Part shown: one piece after another, positions 15,301-23,388 of the stretch
How the letters are laid out: each line of letters opens with the position of its first letter
Position numbering within the stretch: position 1 is the first letter of the stretch
NCBI GenBank assembly: GCA_963662175.1
Contig: OY759215.1
Location: 58,917,213-58,981,212, forward strand
Reading direction: 5' to 3'
DNA: 64,000 nt
Source of the DNA: Aradus depressus
Lineage: Eukaryota; Arthropoda; Insecta; Hemiptera; Aradidae
Translations under genes and position numbers: made by a program
The notes under the pieces: model-generated
What the model was told of the DNA's origin: nothing
The model's database searches: none
What the model saw: the letters and a program-made list of their open reading frames with translations, nothing else

Positions 15301-18300
15301 TGAAGATGGTCTTGTCGGTTGCAGCACAGTTTATGTAGTGTCAATACGTTGTTTAAGGCTCTAAATAGACCCATTGCTACCCTAAAATCACCGTAAATGA
15401 CACTTGTTGCGAATGATTTCCTATCACCTATGGTAAGCAGGAAGGGCGGGCGGTCTTACAAAAACCGGTGGTGGTTGACCAAGATCTGAACATGGTCCCT
15501 CGCCTCTCTGCCTGTCCCCTCTAAAAACATGAATAACTCGGTACAGCTCATAGTAAAACTGATTTTGATTTTCCAAATCGTTCCTAATTTATTAAGATTT
15601 CTACGTGTTATTACAGATTTTAATGTAAATTTAAAGGTTTTCCTGTTAATGGGCCAGGAATAGAAAAAATAAGAGATTTGCTTTTTGATAGAGAACGCGT
15701 GGATCTACTAAATAACAGCTTTGGTCTACTTTGAAAACGAAAGAGACATGGTGAACATCCATACAGAATTCCCCTCCCACAGAATGTGAGCTTCGGCGCA
15801 ATCTTGGTGAAACTGCGTCGATAACTGACCTTTGGTGTTTCTTCATTTTCTCGAAAACCATGCATCTGATGGCTAAACTGTACTGAACTGATATTGAAAC
15901 CCATCTGAGTTCACACAAAGTTTTGTTTCTTTAGGTTTTTTATTTGATTCCCTCTTGATTTATTGTTTGACTTTGTGTTCAGCCTGAAACAGAGGACGGT
16001 GGGACGGCTGCGGCAGACGATGAAGAGGCTTACACCCCGACATCTTCCTTCAGCCCTCCTCAGACCGCCTCCTCCACCGACAATATTCCTTTCCTGGATT
16101 CAAAAAGTCTACCCGACATCAAACTGCCGCCCAACCTTCAGGAGATTTTGTCCAGCATTAAAGGTATTCAAAGCTCATATATAGTTTTAGTTTATCTGGT
16201 ATACGTTTCGACATTCTCAGCATCTTAGGGACTTGATCAACATTCAATATAATCCATAGGTATAATTACAATTATGAAAATGTTTAATTAACATATAATA
16301 TACAGGATGTCCCAAACATCCGGTAAAATCTGAAATTTCCAACATCAAAAGTTTTTTTTTTGTTTTTTACTTGTCCTGAAATATCTCGATCACAACTCAC
16401 CAAATCAAAAATATGCTTCCGCTGAAAGGTCTATTACTGTTTGAAAATGACGACACATATTTGATTTTTGATAATCTCCATTAACCTACATGCCGAAACA
16501 TTAAAACGTTCTCTGTTTCTATAAGCCCTAGAAATTAGATTTCAACCATGACTGCATTTAGCGGAGTGGAGTGTCCTGTGCTTTCTCCTGGGATTTGTAT
16601 ACTCATATGGATTATCTCAAAAAAGTCATACAGCAATCAGAGTCGAGTAGTTTTTCATTTTGTGGTAATAGGGTAAATTGGTAGGTAATAGGTAAAAATG
16701 ACATTTCTCCCTCATTTCAAACTGGCATTAACATGTGTTTAACATTGTTATTTTTATTGCTCAACTATTTCAAGAAAGAAACGGATAATTAATATATTAC
16801 TTAACCATTTTCACGATCATTGAAAATATTCCCAGACAATTTCGGGATTTTATTCTAGCCTACCGATGTCCTTCAGTCGCTCGTGTTTCATATTCCGTGG
16901 AAGGTTTATGAAATAGCTTGCATCTGTATGTTTGTATGTGTTGCGATAAACCTAAGTTGAATCATTAGCGTCCGGAATGTTTTTACTCATGCGAGTAAAA
17001 ACATTCCGGAGGGGTCCGAGAATAAAGACCAGCAACACTGACTACGACGACAGATTTCACGGATAAAGTGTAATACCAGAGTCTAAATGTAACTAAATTG
17101 TATGAAATGTACAAAGAAAAATATCCAGACTATCCCACAGCTTATGACTCTTATAGGAATATATTCATCACCAAATGCAACATTTCGTTTGGTTACCCAC
17201 GAAGTGATATGTGCAGTACTTGAGAAATACTGAAAATTAACAGCCAAATAAAAGAATTAGAAGTTATGCAGCAAGTTCACTTGCGTAAAGATTTTACAAC
17301 AGAAAAATGTCAGATAGGGCCTTTGCTTAAAAATTACATGAAGTTAAGTTAAATCCATCTGCATGGATCAACAAAGAAATTTAAAGGCGCCGAACATATC
17401 AACCAATAATATTTATTATAAAAGATAACTGTCTTGTTACCTATTTAATATTCATTTATTATCTAATCAGAATAGTATTTTCTTTATGTACTACGAAACA
17501 TGTTATCCAACACAATAACGAAAAAAAATAGTATACTATTAATTGTTCGATATAACATGTGTTGATATATTTGTGTGAACCTGTTATCTAAGTCTGTTTC
17601 CTTCCAGGCTCTTCGACACTTGATCCCAGCTCAGATCCCATAGTCAAGGCCTACACGAGCAGTAAGGCTTTATATCTGGAGGAGGAAGAGGAGGACACCA
17701 CCAAGGAAGAAGAGGTAAAATATATTTATATGTTATAGTAGGTATGGTATCTATTTAAAGGACACAGTGTCCTTGTGTTATATTTGTATGTTATAGTAGG
17801 TATCTATTTAAAGGACACAGTGTAACATTCTGTTCTTGAAATATTGGAACAGAAAAAATATGTCGGTAAATCATTGGCAATGTGCTTCCCCAACTCGAAA
17901 ATTATTTGACATTACTTTCTTATATCTTAGTATAAGGTAGTATTTAAAATAAAATGATAGATAAAACACTTTTTTTTTTTGTTGTACACTTATATTGTCT
18001 TATCCACAAACATATACTTAATATATATATAAATGTACCGGTACACATTTAAGTATAATATACTTAAATGAAATGATAGATAAAACACTTTTTTTTTTGA
18101 ACCACTTATATTGTCTAATTCCACAAACATATTATATAAGTGTTCAAAAAAAAAGAAAAAAAAAGTGTTTTATCTATAATTTTATTTTATTTATTAGTAT
18201 TTCCACTATATCAACACAGAACTCAAAAAAAAATGTATTCCGATAAAGTAGCATTGTAATATGTCTCTTATTATTTCTGATTAAACAAAATGCACATTTT

Positions 18301-20179
18301 TTATAAAAATGAATCTTTAGGAAGGACGTCCGGTTTGCCAGATGTTTTCTTAAACCGTCTTAAAACGATTCGGAACATGTAATTTTTAGAAAACTTGGTT
18401 GAAAATCAATACCTGTCATCTTTGTGATCTATGTATACAATTTCGAATCCACGTATTCGTTCCGTGGACAGTAACCATATATACTGACATTTTCAATAGA
18501 TTAAAAAACCTGAAAAAATAGTGTGTTAACAAAAAAAAAATCACTGAAAATTATGATCAAATCACTCACTGAAGGAATCCATAGGTGATGGAACAATGCT
18601 TTGATGTACTAATAAATAGATAGTCTTGTTATTTTGCACCAATGCCATGGAAGCACTGAGTAGCTCAAAGGTAGTAAAAATGTATGACTCCCAGTGTTGA
18701 GTCGGGCTCATATGTAACCATTGTATATATACACACATATATATGTATAATTGGAAGCTGTTTTCCAATCGGGATTAATCGATTTGTCCTGACGCTAAAA
18801 CAACCATAGCTCTAGTTTTTGCCTTGGTTTCCACGTAGGCGATGGCTATGTAATAACATTAAAACGCCAATGATATAAACGGTTACTATTTAGTTTCGGA
18901 CCGATGAAAAATTATTCAGGCCATTTTTGTCTCCTTATTGTTTGTCATATAGTCTGTGATTAAATAAGAGAATATTGAATCAACAAAAAAATGATCATAA
19001 ATCAATCATATTTTGAAAATATTACGTTACTCTGATGAAATAATCACAATTAGCGTGAATTAGATTCATCATTAGCTTCAAGTTAAGCGTGAATATTGTA
19101 ATTTGATAACCTACAACGGAATGATGCATTCTGTTTCACTGAACATCTTGTTGGAACTAAATGAGGTACAAAAGTGAAGTCAGTCTGAATAAGCAGCTGA
19201 CATACACTGCTAATTGAAACCTGGTATTCCATAATCGCGGACAGATGAGAACTTTGAAAAACTCATATTTGAGTTCGGTGCACACTGGTGCTGGATATCA
19301 CACGGGTCTGAAAGAATTTATTTGTAAGGAAAGATTTCACTTAATTCTTCATCGAAGTTTTATATTCGTTTCTCATATGTTTAGGTGAAAAACGAGAGAA
19401 CAAACCGGGATCCAAGGCAGAGACCAGAACCTCCAAAGCCAAAATCAGCTCTGTCTCAGCTGTCAGAGGCAGACCTGATCAGGAAGGCAGAAGAGATGGA
19501 GGCCGCTGCAGTGAAAAGGAAGGAGTACCCGAGTGTGGCAGTGAGTGGTGCTAGTGGAGGAGGTACGGGGACCCCGGGGCCTGGGGGACATTACTTCTAC
19601 CCAGTAGGGCCACCTCCACCTACCATGTTCCCGGCCCCACCACCGCCCCTCCCGCCTCCTGTGCCCCACTTCAGCACCAAGTATCCGCCCCCAGCTATCC
19701 TTCCCATTGTGGACAAAAAGAGGAAGGAAAAGTACAAGGAGCACCGGCCCCCTCTCCCCCCGCCCCCCCACCGCAAGTGGGAGCAGGGCCCTCGGGGCAG
19801 CATGATAGGGGGCCGCCGTCCGCCCATGCCGCCCCCGCACAGGGGCGGCCGCGGGGGCCCACCGCCCCCTCACATAATTAGGGGTGGCTTTAGAGGTGGC
19901 TTTGGGGGGCCGCATGACAGAGGAGGCAGGAGGGGCTTCAGGGGAGGGCCATTCAGGTTCCCCCGGGGCCGATTTAGAGGGGGCGGACATAACAGCAGGA
20001 ACGTGCAGTCGGAGTGGGACGAAGAAATCCGGAACTTTGAGCAGCGGAAGGCTCGGGAGAGGAAGCGAAGAGTAGGGAGCCGCAGTAGGAGCAGAAGCAG
20101 GTCGGCCTCCCCTCGTCGGCGGGCTTCACACTCACCTCCCAGACGGCGGTCCCGGAGGGCTTCCTCCACAAGTAGCTAA
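182..20179 (+). CDS. PHF3/DIDO1/Pps-like protein, 3' part of gene (14 exons, 1259 codons in window)
   Basis: Joined exons: 182-369, 792-961, 1388-1537, 3530-3979, 5120-5588, 6664-7190, 7957-8247, 9004-9083, 9730-9765, 13140-13300, 14464-14639, 15983-16163, 17608-17714, 19385-20179. Every junction is GT-AG and the phases chain without a stop, giving 1259 residues after a split first codon. Order: Cys/His finger (about residues 5-30), Lys/Glu-rich linker, TFIIS central domain (about 288-391), SR-rich linker (477-590), SPOC domain (about 629-775), acidic/Pro linkers, RGG and RS tail (996-1259). This order is that of the PHF3/DIDO1/SPOCD1 family (Pps in Drosophila), nuclear proteins in which SPOC reads the phosphorylated RNA polymerase II CTD and the TFIIS-like domain contacts polymerase. 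The 5' exons, expected to encode a PHD finger, lie outside the window. Choice among family members is not possible from this part. Confidence 0.9.
792..961 (+). CDS. PHF3/DIDO1-like exon 2 in window
   Basis: It follows a pyrimidine/AT-rich acceptor ending attag and ends at a strong donor, gtaagt. It completes the Gly of VLTG and continues NSAPMISSLVDWLL, the usual continuation of this family after the Cys/His finger. The Pro/Thr-rich end is low complexity. Confidence 0.82.
1388..1537 (+). CDS. PHF3/DIDO1-like exon 3 in window, low-complexity linker
   Basis: Fifty codons between acceptor ttttcag and donor gttaat, both in phase 0 with the neighbours. The product is Lys/Gln/Ser-rich with no recognised domain. 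It is supported by its splice signals and frame continuity. Confidence 0.7.
2389..2476. repeat. 34 bp tandem repeat, about 2.6 copies
   Basis: Starts at 2389, 2423 and 2457 share cacaa(t/a)actagct, then diverge. It lies in intron 3 of the PHF3/DIDO1-like gene. Confidence 0.6.
3530..3979 (+). CDS. PHF3/DIDO1-like exon 4 in window: Q/H tract, K/E-rich linker, start of TFIIS domain
   Basis: 150 codons, acceptor attttag, donor gtatga. It begins with a Ser/Lys stretch and a Gln/His-rich tract, then a long highly charged Lys/Glu segment. The last 32 residues (EPIRSNVKRTLQELLNQRV and onward) are the first helices of the TFIIS central domain, so the domain is split by the next intron. Confidence 0.85.
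4705..5000 (-). repeat. tRNA-derived SINE, family 1, copy a
   Basis: Minus-strand copy of the family best seen at 60229-60563. Reading the minus strand, a degenerate tRNA-like head contains ggtttgaaccccgg (B-box region), followed by the family body (gaggccattagctt, then gatggtccagagcctgg). It lies in intron 4, upstream of the TFIIS exon. Confidence 0.7.
5120..5588 (+). CDS. PHF3/DIDO1-like exon 5 in window: TFIIS central domain
   Basis: It contains the core of the TFIIS M domain: IEEELFSLFKDTG, the signature KYKAKYRSLVFNIKDPKN, then LVRLTPEELASQEL and a Trp at about residue 391. In this family the domain binds RNA polymerase II. The rest is a charged linker. It ends one base into a Gly codon. 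Confidence 0.92.
5589..6663. other. Intron 5 of the PHF3/DIDO1-like gene
   Basis: AT-rich, with no supported gene or repeat family. The minus-strand open frame 6066-6254 has no recognisable content. Confidence 0.5.
6664..7190 (+). CDS. PHF3/DIDO1-like exon 6 in window: SR-rich linker and start of SPOC
   Basis: After completing Gly, the exon encodes a Ser/Lys stretch, an RS-type segment (RSRSRSRTRRRSRSRSRE), a charged helix-like stretch and a Pro-rich part. It ends with PPIWRGILNM, the typical opening strand of a SPOC domain. Purine-rich coding sequence makes long antisense open frames here, which are not genes. Confidence 0.9.
7784..7843 (+). ncRNA. Possible intronic stem-loop RNA
   Basis: In intron 6, agaaactt...caaaataggga pairs with tccctattttg...aagtttct, giving a 60-nt stem with one internal asymmetric bulge and a short loop. 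The form resembles a small-RNA precursor, but expression and conservation are unknown. Confidence 0.25.
7957..8247 (+). CDS. PHF3/DIDO1-like exon 7 in window: SPOC core
   Basis: Ninety-seven codons starting VSGSCEEL and including IPPDSVWEYVSRM, VIRFYSHASEE and YSYLSTRNRMAVIG, all typical of the PHF3/DIDO1 SPOC domain. Basic residues in this fold grip phosphoserine of the polymerase CTD in characterised members. Acceptor attcag, donor gtaata, phase 0 on both sides. Confidence 0.92.
9004..9083 (+). CDS. PHF3/DIDO1-like exon 8 in window: end of SPOC
   Basis: A short exon, VLLPLDGPGFDDYREHYLLG then IIIRNRK, the final strands of SPOC. Acceptor ttttcag, donor gtatgt. It ends two bases into a Lys codon completed at 9730. 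Confidence 0.9.
9730..9765 (+). CDS. PHF3/DIDO1-like micro-exon 9 (36 bp)
   Basis: A 36 bp exon encoding GAGPSSLSLSSR after completing Lys. A good pyrimidine tract and acceptor (ctttttcag) and a GT donor flank it, and its phase joins exons 8 and 10 exactly. Because 36 is a multiple of three it could be skipped without a frameshift. Confidence 0.65.
9766..13139. other. Intron 9 of the PHF3/DIDO1-like gene (3.4 kb)
   Basis: AT-rich, with a run of 18 G at 10884-10901. Short open frames (9755-10006, 11490-11714, 12429-12626) match no family I recognise. No repeat family was identified. Confidence 0.5.
10884..10901 (+). repeat. Homopolymer run of 18 G
   Basis: An uninterrupted poly-G tract inside AT-rich intron 9. 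It can in principle form a G-quadruplex. It is also a likely site of length error in assembly. Confidence 0.8.
13140..13300 (+). CDS. PHF3/DIDO1-like exon 10 in window, Ser/Pro-rich
   Basis: Acceptor ttctgcag and strong donor gtaagt. It encodes a Ser-rich start and a Pro/Gly-rich stretch (YTPPLPADNGGGSTPPLPP). It ends one base into an Asp codon that the next exon completes. No domain is recognised. Confidence 0.75.
13465..13650. repeat. About 100 bp direct repeat, two copies
   Basis: Units starting attaaagataagaacg at 13465 and 13565 share gagtcccgatg.tttgtcgag and tctcgccgtgacaacagctg. It lies in intron 10 of the PHF3/DIDO1-like gene. Confidence 0.75.
14464..14639 (+). CDS. PHF3/DIDO1-like exon 11 in window: DEPYSP repeats and helix
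   Basis: It encodes two acidic DEPYSPGE/DDPYSPED motifs, then LEEVNRMIEQKRLQIESI, a predicted amphipathic helix. YSPxE-type motifs followed by a helix occur after SPOC in PHF3/DIDO1 proteins. Acceptor ggttacag, donor gtagtg. Confidence 0.82.
15111..15214. repeat. 52 bp tandem duplication
   Basis: Two nearly identical copies beginning tctgtatgtttgaggtg at 15111 and 15163, both ending attatgccacatttt. It lies in intron 11 of the PHF3/DIDO1-like gene. Confidence 0.85.
15983..16163 (+). CDS. PHF3/DIDO1-like exon 12 in window, acidic/Ser-Thr-rich
   Basis: Read in phase 0 from the acceptor tgtgttcag, it encodes PETEDGGTAAADDEEAYTP and ends PPNLQEILSSIKG before donor gtattc. The frame has no start codon, so a plain ORF search misses it and shows a shadow frame instead. 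Another YTP motif follows the DEPYSP motifs of the previous exon. Confidence 0.8.
16972..17009. repeat. Perfect 17 bp hairpin with 4-nt loop
   Basis: ccggaatgtttttactc, loop atgc, then the exact reverse complement of the first arm. It lies in intron 12 of the PHF3/DIDO1-like gene. Confidence 0.85.
17608..17714 (+). CDS. PHF3/DIDO1-like exon 13 in window, acidic
   Basis: It begins by completing Gly, then SSTLDPSSDPIVKAY, and ends with the acidic run LYLEEEEEDTTKEEE before donor gtaaaa. DPxxDPIVxAY-like sequence is common in the C-terminal region of this family. Acceptor ttccttccag. Confidence 0.82.
17720..18190. repeat. Cluster of direct and inverted repeats
   Basis: About 17720-17823 holds two copies of a segment ending atctatttaaaggacacagtgt. 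Then aatgatagataaaacactttt occurs near 17952 and 18068, with an inverted copy (aaaagtgttttatctat) near 18160. All lie in intron 13, of which the rest (to 19384) shows no gene. Confidence 0.7.
19385..20179 (+). CDS. PHF3/DIDO1-like terminal exon: Pro-rich, RGG and RS tail
   Basis: 264 codons ending in TAA at 20177-20179. It starts in phase 0 after acceptor tgtttag (first codon gtg, not a start). The order is a charged helix (LSQLSEADLIRKAEEMEAAA), a Pro-rich segment, an Arg/Gly-rich segment with GGFRGGFGG and RGRFRGGG (RGG-type RNA binding) and an RS tail. The exon is much richer in GC than its introns. Antisense open frames here are composition shadows. Confidence 0.9.
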   Translation: MKNERTNRDPRQRPEPPKPKSALSQLSEADLIRKAEEMEAAAVKRKEYPSVAVSGASGGGTGTPGPGGHYFYPVGPPPPTMFPAPPPPLPPPVPHFSTKYPPPAILPIVDKKRKEKYKEHRPPLPPPPHRKWEQGPRGSMIGGRRPPMPPPHRGGRGGPPPPHIIRGGFRGGFGGPHDRGGRRGFRGGPFRFPRGRFRGGGHNSRNVQSEWDEEIRNFEQRKARERKRRVGSRSRSRSRSASPRRRASHSPPRRRSRRASSTSS

Positions 20180-20720
20180 CCAACCCCCATTCAATGGAGA
20201 GCAGCGGAAGGATCAGGAGAGGAAGCAGGGTACCGCAGTAGGAGCAGGTCGGCCTCTCCAAATCAGGAGGCTAGCGGATCTCACTCATCTCCCAGACGGC
20301 GGGCCTCACACTCACCTCTCAGAGGGTGGTCTCGGCGCGTCTCTTCCACCACCAGCCAAACTACTCCCATCTAGCAGAGTGTAACAGGAAGATCGGGAGA
20401 GGAGCAGGTCGGCCTCCCCATGTCAGCGGGCCTCACTCCTCTCCTAGACGGTGGATCTCACATTCATCAACAGATACAGATACTGGACCCAGTACACATC
20501 CTCCCCCAGCAGCCAATTCACCCCCACCAAGCTCAGTGCAGCGGAAAGATAGGGAGAGGAGCGGGGAACTGTAGTAGTAGCAGGTCGGCCTCTCCATATC
20601 TCAGATGAAGGTCCCGGCTCGCCCCACCACTAGTAGCCAATCCACGCCACCTGTCAGTGCAGCGGAAGGATCAGGAGTGGAAGCAGGGAGTCGCAATAGT
20701 AGCTGGACTCCCCCCTCTGT
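20180..20720 (+). repeat. 3' UTR with decayed copies of the RS-coding segment
   Basis: After the TAA, sequence related to 20037-20176 of the last exon recurs: gcagcggaaggatcaggaga and gcagtaggagcaggtcggcc at about 20200-20260, then cagacggcgg and ctcacactcacct, with further partial copies to about 20710. Frames are broken, so these look like tandem duplications of the RS-coding segment that lie beyond the stop. Confidence 0.75.
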
Positions 20721-20850
20721 AAATGTCTCTTTACTTGTTAGGACGAACAATACTTTTTTTTTTTTATTTTTTTTTTAATATGGCGCATTTCATGTGATCT
20801 CTCATTTTTTTTTATTATAATTTTTTTTTTTTTGTACGTTTAAAGAAACG

Positions 20851-20899
20851 GTGGTTAACACAACTTTCTCTTAAAGAAGAGAAAAGTTGTGTTAACCAC
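20851..20899 (+). ncRNA. Tight hairpin in the 3' UTR of the PHF3/DIDO1-like gene
   Basis: Arm gtggttaacacaactttctctt, loop aaag, then the complementary arm with one extra base. It lies about 670 bases after the stop, in an otherwise T-rich UTR. It could be an RNA regulatory stem or the remnant of a foldback insertion. Confidence 0.45.
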
Positions 20900-21195
20900 T
20901 AATGTAAATATCTTGTACAGGCTAGAATTATGTTGTAAAATTTTTTAGAATAGATATGAAGAGCTTTACATTTTCTTTTAGTTTTCAAATTATTGTTTTG
21001 TTATTTTTATTTATTTTTTTAAAAATATATGTTTATAGTTGTTTTGAAATTAGGGAAAATCTATTTATTGGGTTTTCTTCGAAATAGATATTTTGAAAAT
21101 TAAAATCTAATATAATGTATTTTCTTATTTTGAACTTCATTCCAATTGTACATTTAATCCTCTAAAATAAAAAAAAATTCATAATTTGATTGAAT

Positions 21196-21201
21196 AATAA
21201 A
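21196..21201 (+). terminator. Candidate polyadenylation signal of the PHF3/DIDO1-like gene
   Basis: An AATAAA hexamer about 1 kb after the stop codon, in AT-rich sequence. Other AATAAA-like strings lie nearby (about 21168), so the used site is not fixed. Confidence 0.3.
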
Positions 21202-21349
21202 AATGCAATTATTAAAGCATACGATGTATTATATGTTGTGAATAATGTACCTGCTGTTTTTATTTAGTTTAGTTTGATTATTTAAATGTACTAAAATAAT
21301 CCAAATCTTTTGAAATGATGATTTCCATTCCCTGAGAGTATACAACTTG

Positions 21350-23280
21350 AAAATGCACTACGATTTACTGTATATTTGTAAAAATTATAATTTTTCTTTT
21401 TTTCAAATTGCGTTCTCTAATTTTTATCACCTTTTTTCTTTTTTTCACGTTATGAAATGCCCATATTGTGGGACCAGAAGTCTGATTCATTTAAGGTGTA
21501 TTAAGACATTTATTGTTTATGACGAAACAAATGCCGTAACCTTGCGCTTTTTTCTTTACACGCAAGTGTCAAAAATATCCTTTTGTTGTTAGACATGTTT
21601 GTGGTTAAATTAGTTCATGTTCAAAACGCATTACATATATGACTTCTTAATATGGAAGTAGTTTAGTATCAATATGTATTATATATTTTGATGGCGAGGA
21701 ATCGGGGTATGAAGTCCGTTTCGTTCAATTTTACTAGTATTCCTTACTCTGTATTGCATTATTATTAGACTTTCTGAAGCATAGAGCTGTTTGTTACTTC
21801 GTTTGATAAGAATTGCAACTGAAGTGGACCAATTGGCACGAAAAACCGTGCCATGTTCCCGCCCATCATTTATCTTATTGGGATGACTTTCATTGTTACT
21901 TTGAGTTCATAAATTACTTAATTTTAGTAGTAACTTGAGCAGAGAATTTCGCGGTTCCTGAAAAATGGATTACTCGTTTTGAAAATGGAACTATGAGGAA
22001 CAGTATTTTGATTATAGTGAGTGTTTCTCAAACTTTTATACATAGGACATCTCAGCGACCAATCCGATTAGAACTAAGCGAGCGGTATTTGTAATGGTTT
22101 AAGAGACACTTTAAAATATTTTATATAAATTGACCTTCGAGGAAATAAGTAGTTGTATACCACATAACAAAATCTCTAATAGAAAGGTGGATCAAGTTCA
22201 TTCAAATAGTGCCCATTTCTCACTGTCCCAAAATGTCTGACGAACGGAAGCCTCTCGTCGTCATACACTCCATACGTGAACTCCAATAGGTTGTGAGATG
22301 AACAAAACAACTGGAAAGTTGGAAAACGCTTCCTCTTCAGTCACTCCCATTGAAAAGTGTATCTATGAACTATGAGGAACAGTACTGATTATAGTGGGTG
22401 TTTCTCAAAATTTTACACGTAGGACATCTCATTTTGGGACAGTGAGAAATGGGCACTATTTGAATGAACTTGATCCTTCTTCCTATTAGAGATTTTGGTA
22501 GGTGGTACACAACTACTTATTTCCTCGAAGGTCAAATGAATTTTAATTTTCTTACATAAATTCACAATTTTATTGAATAATGGAAAATATTGCCTACTAA
22601 CTTAAAACACATCCTTAAAAATCCTAATCTAGTAGTTAGTAGAGCCTACAGTCCCGCATACTCCTTACAATCATAACTGTCCCTTTTAAGTTCCCAACCT
22701 CACAGTTCACACTGACCTCCATATTAGCATTGGTCACCACACTCCAACAACAGAGAGTCACTATATTATATCTCAAAATGACCACAGCCTACATCCCACT
22801 TGTCCAAACAGCAATCTACACTATCACTACCACAAAATCCTCTCCGACGGCTTAAGAGGAATTGGCTTCGAAACTTCCTCAGCAAGCCCTGAGCTATATA
22901 GTCTTAAGAGGGCTCACCGACCCTTTTTCATTTGTAGCTGATTCAACAGAAAATATATGAACTCCTCCATACTAATGAAGAATATTTTTCTCAACGAAAA
23001 AAGAGTTCAATTATTGTTTTTTATTTTTATTTTGATGTATTATATGATAAATAAATAAATACAAATTTAAGGTAAATCATTCAGTTATTAGCCAGGTTAG
23101 AAATATTATCATTTAAAGTGCATTAATTATTTAGCGATTAATAAATGGTTATATCGACATTCATGTGTAATAATTATATTTATACGTACAATGTGTTGTA
23201 TATTATTTTCGTTCATTTATTAATCAATAGATAATCATTTTTTGATACGAAATTAATTATTTGAATTAATGAAGACTTGA
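21350..23280. other. Intergenic region between the PHF3/DIDO1-like and amine oxidase genes
   Basis: AT-rich, with no supported gene. It contains a 104 bp inverted repeat (22132-22235 against 22430-22533) and a diverged direct repeat (gaggaacagta...tctcaaa at about 21993 and 22373). Confidence 0.6.
22132..22533. mobile_element. Foldback/MITE-like inverted repeat
   Basis: 22132-22235 and 22430-22533 are near-exact reverse complements of about 104 bp, around a 194 bp spacer. Shared strings include gaccttcgaggaaataagta and gtgcccatttctcactgtcc. No transposase and no clear target duplication were seen. Confidence 0.65.
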
Positions 23281-23290
23281 AAAGTTTTTT

Positions 23291-23298
23291 TATATAAG
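23291..23298 (+). promoter_or_regulatory. Possible TATA box of the amine oxidase gene
   Basis: tatataag lies 35 bases before the predicted ATG at 23333. If used, the 5' leader would be only a few bases. AT-richness makes a chance match likely. Confidence 0.25.
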
Positions 23299-23332
23299 TA
23301 TTTTTACCAATGATCATATTTACGTGTACAAT

Positions 23333-23388
23333 ATGTTCAAGAAGTTCACTCCAATACAGAATGCCTCAAGGTTTATAAGCTCATTTGG
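23333..23388 (+). CDS. Amine oxidase exon 1 with start codon
   Basis: ATG at 23333 followed by 18 codons (MFKKFTPIQNASRFISSF) and two bases before a perfect donor, gtaagt. The phase matches the acceptor at 25085 exactly. The peptide has basic residues, no acidic ones and alternating hydrophobics, like a mitochondrial presequence. It is too short for an ORF search; support is the donor, the phase and the absence of an in-frame ATG in exon 2. Confidence 0.6.
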
